In this document: positions 60,224-64,000 of the stretch, in pieces
Layout: every line of letters begins with the position of its first letter
Numbering within the stretch: position 1 is the first letter of the stretch
Source of the DNA: JBCCGI01 sp039029355
GTDB lineage: Bacteria; Planctomycetota; UBA1135; GCA-002686595
Length of the DNA: 64,000 bases
NCBI GenBank assembly: GCA_039029355.1
Contig: JBCCGI010000037.1
Coordinates: 12,954-76,953, forward strand
Reading direction: 5' to 3'
Program-made: the position numbers and the translations under genes
The notes under the pieces: generated by a model
The model's database searches: none
Seen by the model: the letters and a program-made list of their open reading frames with translations, nothing else
What the model was told of the DNA's origin: nothing

Positions 60224-62680
60224 ATGCACCCCGAGGACGGCACGGAGGCCGCGGCGCTCAACCGCTTCCTGCAGGAATACCTTTCCGACGCACAGCGCGA
60301 CCAGCTGCGCAGCCCCTCGGAGTACGAGCGTCGGCATCCGGAGATCGCGGAGCGCGTTCGGAACGAGGTCGAGCGGATGAGCCGCAAGGGCGCGGCGGCC
60401 CCGCCCCGGCGGCTCGACGCCGTGGGCGCGTCGATCGGGCGCTACGTGCTGGAGCGCGAGCTCGGCCGCGGCGGGCAGGGAGCGGTCTTCCTAGCGCGCG
60501 ACACGCGCCTCGCGCGGCCGGTCGCGCTCAAGCTCCTGGTCGCCCACGCGACCTGGTCGCCCGCCGGGCGCGAGCGCTTCCACCGCGAGGCGGCGATCGC
60601 CGCGCGGCTCGACCACCCCGGCCTGTGCACGGTCTATGAGTCGGACGAGGAGCACGGGATCCCGTACGTCGCGCTCCGTTACGTCGAGGGCGAGACGCTC
60701 GCCGAGCGAATCGCGAAGGGCGCTCTCGCCCCACGCGAGGCCGCGGAGCTGATCGAGCAGGCCGCGCGCGCGCTGCACGTGGCGCACGAGGAGCGCATCG
60801 TCCACCGCGACGTCAAGCCGGCCAACCTCATGCTGAGCAGCGCCGGAGGCGTGGTCGTCCTCGACTTCGGTCTCGCACGCGAGCTCGAGGGCGACGCGGC
60901 GACGCTGACCCGCACCGGAGACGTGTTCGGCACGCCGGCCTACATGGCGCCCGAGCAGGTCGAGCCCGAGCTCGGCGCCGCCGACCCGCGGACCGACGTC
61001 TGGGGGCTGGGCGTCACGCTGGGCGAGGCCGTAGGCGGGAGCCCGGTCTTCGACGCGCCGACGCGCGCCGGGCTCTACCGCAACATCGTCGCGGGGCGCG
61101 CGGCCCTCGCGGACGGCCTCCCGCGCGACCTCGAGCTCATCCTGCGCACGGCGATCGCCCCCGAGCGCGAGCGGCGCTACGCCTCCGCGCTGGCGCTCGC
61201 CGACGACCTCGCGGCCTTCCGGAGCGGCCGCCCGATCGCGGCGCGGCCCGAGCGCGTCTCCGAGCGGCTCGCGCGCTGGGCGCGCAGAAACCGTCGCCTG
61301 GCGGCCGCGTTGACGCTCGCGGTATTCGCGCTGATCGCGGGCACCGCCGGCACGACCATCGGCTGGCTGCGCGCGACCGACCGCGAGGAGAAGCTCGCCG
61401 TCTCCAAGGCCCTGGCCGAGGACACCGCCGACCGCGCGCTGGCGCTCAACGCCTACCTGGCACGGATGATCGAGTCGCCGAGCCCGCTGCGCGGGTTCGG
61501 CCGCGCCAAGCGCGACGTCACCGTCGGGGAGATGCTCGACAACGCCGGCGAGACCATCGCCAGCGCGTTCCCCGGCCGGCCCGGCCTCGAGGCCGAAACG
61601 CGCATCTCCATCGGCTCGACGTACAGCGCCCTCGGGCGCTACGGGGACGCGCTCGTTCACTACGAGGAGGCACTCGCCCTCCTCCGCGAGCTCCACGGCG
61701 AAGAGCACGCCGACGTGGCGCGCGCCCGCAGGCTGCGCGCCACCATGCTCGGCTGGCTCGATCGCCTCGACGAGGCCGTGCCCGAAATGGAGGCGACCCT
61801 CGCGCTCATGCTCGACCTGCACGGCGAAGACCACATCGAGGTCGCGCGGCTCCGCACCGACCTCGGCTGGGCGCTCTTGGAGTCCGAGCGCTTCGACGAG
61901 GCGCGCCGGAAGAGCGCCGCGGCCGTCGACTGGTTCGCGCGCATGCCGGACGGCGCCTATGAGCTGGCGGTCGCCACCAACAACCTGGCGGTGAGCCTGC
62001 GGGCCATGGACGACGTCGACGGCGCCGAGGCGGCGTACCGGCGCGCGATCGGGCTCTTCCGGTCCCAGTACGGCGAGGAGTCCGCGCTGGCGGGAGCCGC
62101 GACCGGCAACCTCGCGTTCCTGCTCTGGCGCGCGGGCCGGCAGGACGAGGCACTCGAGCTGTACGAAGACTCGGTCCGCGCCCTGCGCGCCACCGTCGGC
62201 GAGCACTCGGTGCTCGGCAGCATCCTGCTGGGGTTCGCCACCGCGCTGTACGAGCTGGGCGACTACACACGCGCTGAGCCGCTCTGCGCGGAGGCGCGCG
62301 ACATGCTCCTCGGCGCGATGGGAGAGTCGGACGAAGAGTACGGGATCGCCGTCGAGCTCGGCGGCTTCCTCTGCTCGTACCTGGGGCGCTTTCGGGAGTC
62401 CGAGGAGGCCTACCGGCTGTCCGCACGCCTGCTGCGTGAGTTCCACGGCGATCCGGGCCGCGCCCTGATCGGCGAGGCCTGGGCGGCGGAGGCGGTGTGC
62501 TCCGCCGGCGAGACCGAGCGCGGCCTGGCCGAGCTGGAGGCCCTGTGGCCGCGCGCGCTCGACGGGCGCGAGCCGGTCGCGGAGGTGCCCCAGGCCGTGG
62601 CGCGCGCAGGGGTCCGGGCAGCGACCGGGGTCGGCGACGACGCCGCGCTGGCGCGTTGGGAGGCGCGGCTCACGCCCTAG
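60224..62680 (+). CDS. Ser/Thr protein kinase with TPR tail
   Basis: An 818-residue membrane protein. A helical leader (FLQEYLSDAQRDQLRS) precedes a Hanks-type kinase (about 74-340) with GRGGQGAVFL, Lys103 in VALKLL, HRDVKPAN (Asp196), DFG (214-216) and APEQVEPE. A transmembrane helix follows (about 355-378). The rest is about ten TPR units (ISIGSTYSALGRYGDALVHYEEAL, NNLAVSLRAMDDVDGAEAAYRRAI, TGNLAFLLWRAGRQDEALELYEDS). It is divergent from the ECF sigma gene and may control that factor by phosphorylation; such ECF regulation is known in other bacteria, but here it is inference. Stop is TAG. Confidence 0.88.
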   Translation: MHPEDGTEAAALNRFLQEYLSDAQRDQLRSPSEYERRHPEIAERVRNEVERMSRKGAAAPPRRLDAVGASIGRYVLERELGRGGQGAVFLARDTRLARPVALKLLVAHATWSPAGRERFHREAAIAARLDHPGLCTVYESDEEHGIPYVALRYVEGETLAERIAKGALAPREAAELIEQAARALHVAHEERIVHRDVKPANLMLSSAGGVVVLDFGLARELEGDAATLTRTGDVFGTPAYMAPEQVEPELGAADPRTDVWGLGVTLGEAVGGSPVFDAPTRAGLYRNIVAGRAALADGLPRDLELILRTAIAPERERRYASALALADDLAAFRSGRPIAARPERVSERLARWARRNRRLAAALTLAVFALIAGTAGTTIGWLRATDREEKLAVSKALAEDTADRALALNAYLARMIESPSPLRGFGRAKRDVTVGEMLDNAGETIASAFPGRPGLEAETRISIGSTYSALGRYGDALVHYEEALALLRELHGEEHADVARARRLRATMLGWLDRLDEAVPEMEATLALMLDLHGEDHIEVARLRTDLGWALLESERFDEARRKSAAAVDWFARMPDGAYELAVATNNLAVSLRAMDDVDGAEAAYRRAIGLFRSQYGEESALAGAATGNLAFLLWRAGRQDEALELYEDSVRALRATVGEHSVLGSILLGFATALYELGDYTRAEPLCAEARDMLLGAMGESDEEYGIAVELGGFLCSYLGRFRESEEAYRLSARLLREFHGDPGRALIGEAWAAEAVCSAGETERGLAELEALWPRALDGREPVAEVPQAVARAGVRAATGVGDDAALARWEARLTP

Positions 62681-62797
62681 CCGGCCCCCGGGTCAGAAAA
62701 TCGGATTGCGCGGTCATCGGAGACTCGGCGGGCACGCGGGGAGGGCCGGCCGCGCGTGCGGCCCACGCTCTCCCCCTCCGCAACCCTCCCGAATCCC

Positions 62798-64000
62798 ATG
62801 CACCGCTCCCTCACGCTCCTCGCGGCCCCCCTCCTGGCCGCCTCCAGCTACGCACAGACCATCCCGATGGGCTTCTTCCAGGGGTCCGACTCCGGCGACG
62901 ACGACCAGTTCGGCCTGGTGGTCGACTGCAGCGGCACCCAGGCGATCGTCGGCGCCGAGATCCACGGCGGAGCCGGCGTCCTCGCCGGCGCCGCCTACGT
63001 CTACGAGTGGGGCGGCGCGTGGGCCCAGGTCGCGAAGCTCCAGTCGTCCGACATCGCCGTGCAGGACTTCCTCGGCAGCGACGTCGGGATCACCGCCGGC
63101 CGCGCGATCGTCGGCGCCCGCGGCGACGACGACGGGGGATCCAACTCGGGCTCCGCCTACATCTTCGAGCAGCAGCCCGACGGCACGTGGCAAGAGGCGG
63201 CCAAGCTGACCGCGAGCGCCCCCAATCCCGGCGCGGACTTCGGGCACGCGGTCGACATCGACGGCGACGTGGCGGTCGTGGGCGCGCCCGACGCCGGCTT
63301 CGGGCTGACCTTCACCGGCCACGCCTACGTCTTCGAGCGCCAGGGCGACGGGTCCTGGAGCGAGGTCGCCCTGCTCATCCCGTCGGACGCGAGCAGCAAC
63401 GACGACTTCGGCTGGTCGGTCGCGGTCGACGGCGGCCGCGTGGTCGTCGGCGCGACGCTGGACGACGACGGGGGCGGGGCCTCCGGATCGGGCTACGTGT
63501 TCGAGCGCCAGCCCGGCGGCGCCTGGATCGAGGCCGACAAGCTCGTCGCCAGCGACGCCGACGCCGGCGACCAGCTCGGCTGGTCGGTCGACATCGACGG
63601 AGACACGGCCGTCCTCGGGTCGTGGCTCAACCCGGTCACCGCCCTCACCGGCGCGGTCTACGCGTTCGTGCGCCAGCCCGACGGCTCGTGGGTCGAGCAG
63701 GACGTGATGGTGCCCCCCGGCGGCTCGATCGGCGGCAAGTTCGGCCAGACCGTCGCGGTGAGCGGCGACCTGATCGCCGTCGGCGCGCACGAGCGCATCG
63801 TCGACTTCCAGATCGAGGCGGGCGAGGTCTTCCTCTTCGTCCGCGACCTCGGCGGCGCGTGGAACCACGCGCAGACGATCGACAAGGACCCCGAGGAATC
63901 CGACGAGCACTTCGGCGTCTCGGTCGCCCTCGACGGCGGGCTGATGGTGGTCGGCGCCTTCGGCGTCGACGCGACCGAGGACGACGACGACCAGGGCGCC
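62798..64000 (+). CDS. Secreted FG-GAP repeat protein, N-terminal part
   Basis: The frame opens at ATG 62798 and is uninterrupted to the end of the window (401 codons so far). It starts with signal peptide MHRSLTLLAAPLLAASSYAQ. About every 50 residues a phrase of the FG-GAP integrin-alpha-like propeller appears: GDDDQFGLVVDCSGTQAIVGA, NPGADFGHAVDIDGDVAVVGA, NDDFGWSVAVDGGRVVVGA, GDQLGWSVDIDGDTAVLG, GGKFGQTVAVSGDLIAVGA, each followed by an AYVFExQxDGxW strand. Six repeats are visible. Likely extracellular ligand binding or adhesion. The C-terminus is missing. Confidence 0.85.
   Translation, partial: MHRSLTLLAAPLLAASSYAQTIPMGFFQGSDSGDDDQFGLVVDCSGTQAIVGAEIHGGAGVLAGAAYVYEWGGAWAQVAKLQSSDIAVQDFLGSDVGITAGRAIVGARGDDDGGSNSGSAYIFEQQPDGTWQEAAKLTASAPNPGADFGHAVDIDGDVAVVGAPDAGFGLTFTGHAYVFERQGDGSWSEVALLIPSDASSNDDFGWSVAVDGGRVVVGATLDDDGGGASGSGYVFERQPGGAWIEADKLVASDADAGDQLGWSVDIDGDTAVLGSWLNPVTALTGAVYAFVRQPDGSWVEQDVMVPPGGSIGGKFGQTVAVSGDLIAVGAHERIVDFQIEAGEVFLFVRDLGGAWNHAQTIDKDPEESDEHFGVSVALDGGLMVVGAFGVDATEDDDDQGA

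Overview
The window is about 64 kb of high-G+C bacterial chromosome holding roughly 49 genes and no rRNA, tRNA, CRISPR array or insertion sequence that I could see. The mix suggests a Planctomycetota-like organism: many secreted beta-rich proteins (matrixin/IPT-TIG, FG-GAP, spondin, parallel beta-helix, LamG-like), Ser/Thr kinases with propeller or TPR tails, several ECF sigma factors, and a BlaI/M56 pair. This assignment is an inference from gene content, not from a marker gene. By hand count, 36 of 48 stop codons are TAG, which is striking at this G+C.

Layout. 0-6.8 kb: a secreted metalloprotease (matrixin) cluster in which a small exported partner is twice followed, 12 nt later, by an IPT/TIG-bearing protease; the last copy has lost its catalytic residues. 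6.8-17.8 kb: an SGNH hydrolase, a TMTC-like membrane/TPR protein interrupted by an in-frame TAG, a transketolase, a TPR lipoprotein, DinB, PadR plus a Poly_export-like membrane protein, PyrK, a spondin-domain protein and an NTF2-like lipoprotein. 17.8-35.8 kb: mostly housekeeping (Uup-type ABC-F, argS, apt, a FliA/WhiG-type sigma factor with a histone-H1-like tail, birA, rph, rdgB, lepA, two enlarged signal peptidases, lptB), interrupted at 23.6-27.5 kb by a divergent regulatory unit: a sigma-54 activator facing a PfpI-like/ECF sigma/isochorismatase operon across a candidate sigma-54 promoter. 35.8-36.4 kb: an unusual intergenic array of about 30 short repeats every 17-18 bp with inverted copies at its end, directly upstream of etfBA. 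38.3-46.1 kb: a phosphodiesterase-like lipoprotein, secreted beta-sandwich proteins, a TIR-transmembrane-propeller protein and a PaaI thioesterase. 46.1-55.7 kb: a large kinase-propeller, a beta-helix protein, an ECF sigma factor, and a BlaI/M56 operon preceded by three dyad operators spaced exactly 21 bp. 56.2-64 kb: a tail-collar protein, two tandem paralogous secreted propeller proteins, a divergent ECF sigma/kinase-TPR pair with 16 nt between starts, and the beginning of an FG-GAP protein.

How the parts relate. uup-argS, rph-rdgB-lepA-sipA-sipB, etfB-etfA, BlaI-M56 and PadR-Poly_export are tightly packed or overlapping and look co-transcribed. Secretion is a theme: two signal peptidases, lptB and more than a dozen exported proteins, several of which share a related C-terminal beta-rich module that may serve surface sorting. 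Regulation is dense: four sigma factors, one sigma-54 activator, PadR, BlaI and two kinases. The most unusual items are the 35-bp compound repeat array, the TAG-dominated stop usage with a gene split by TAG, the lysine-rich tail on a sigma factor, the protease/partner cassettes, the sigma-54 divergon and the M56 protein with seven short helical repeats.
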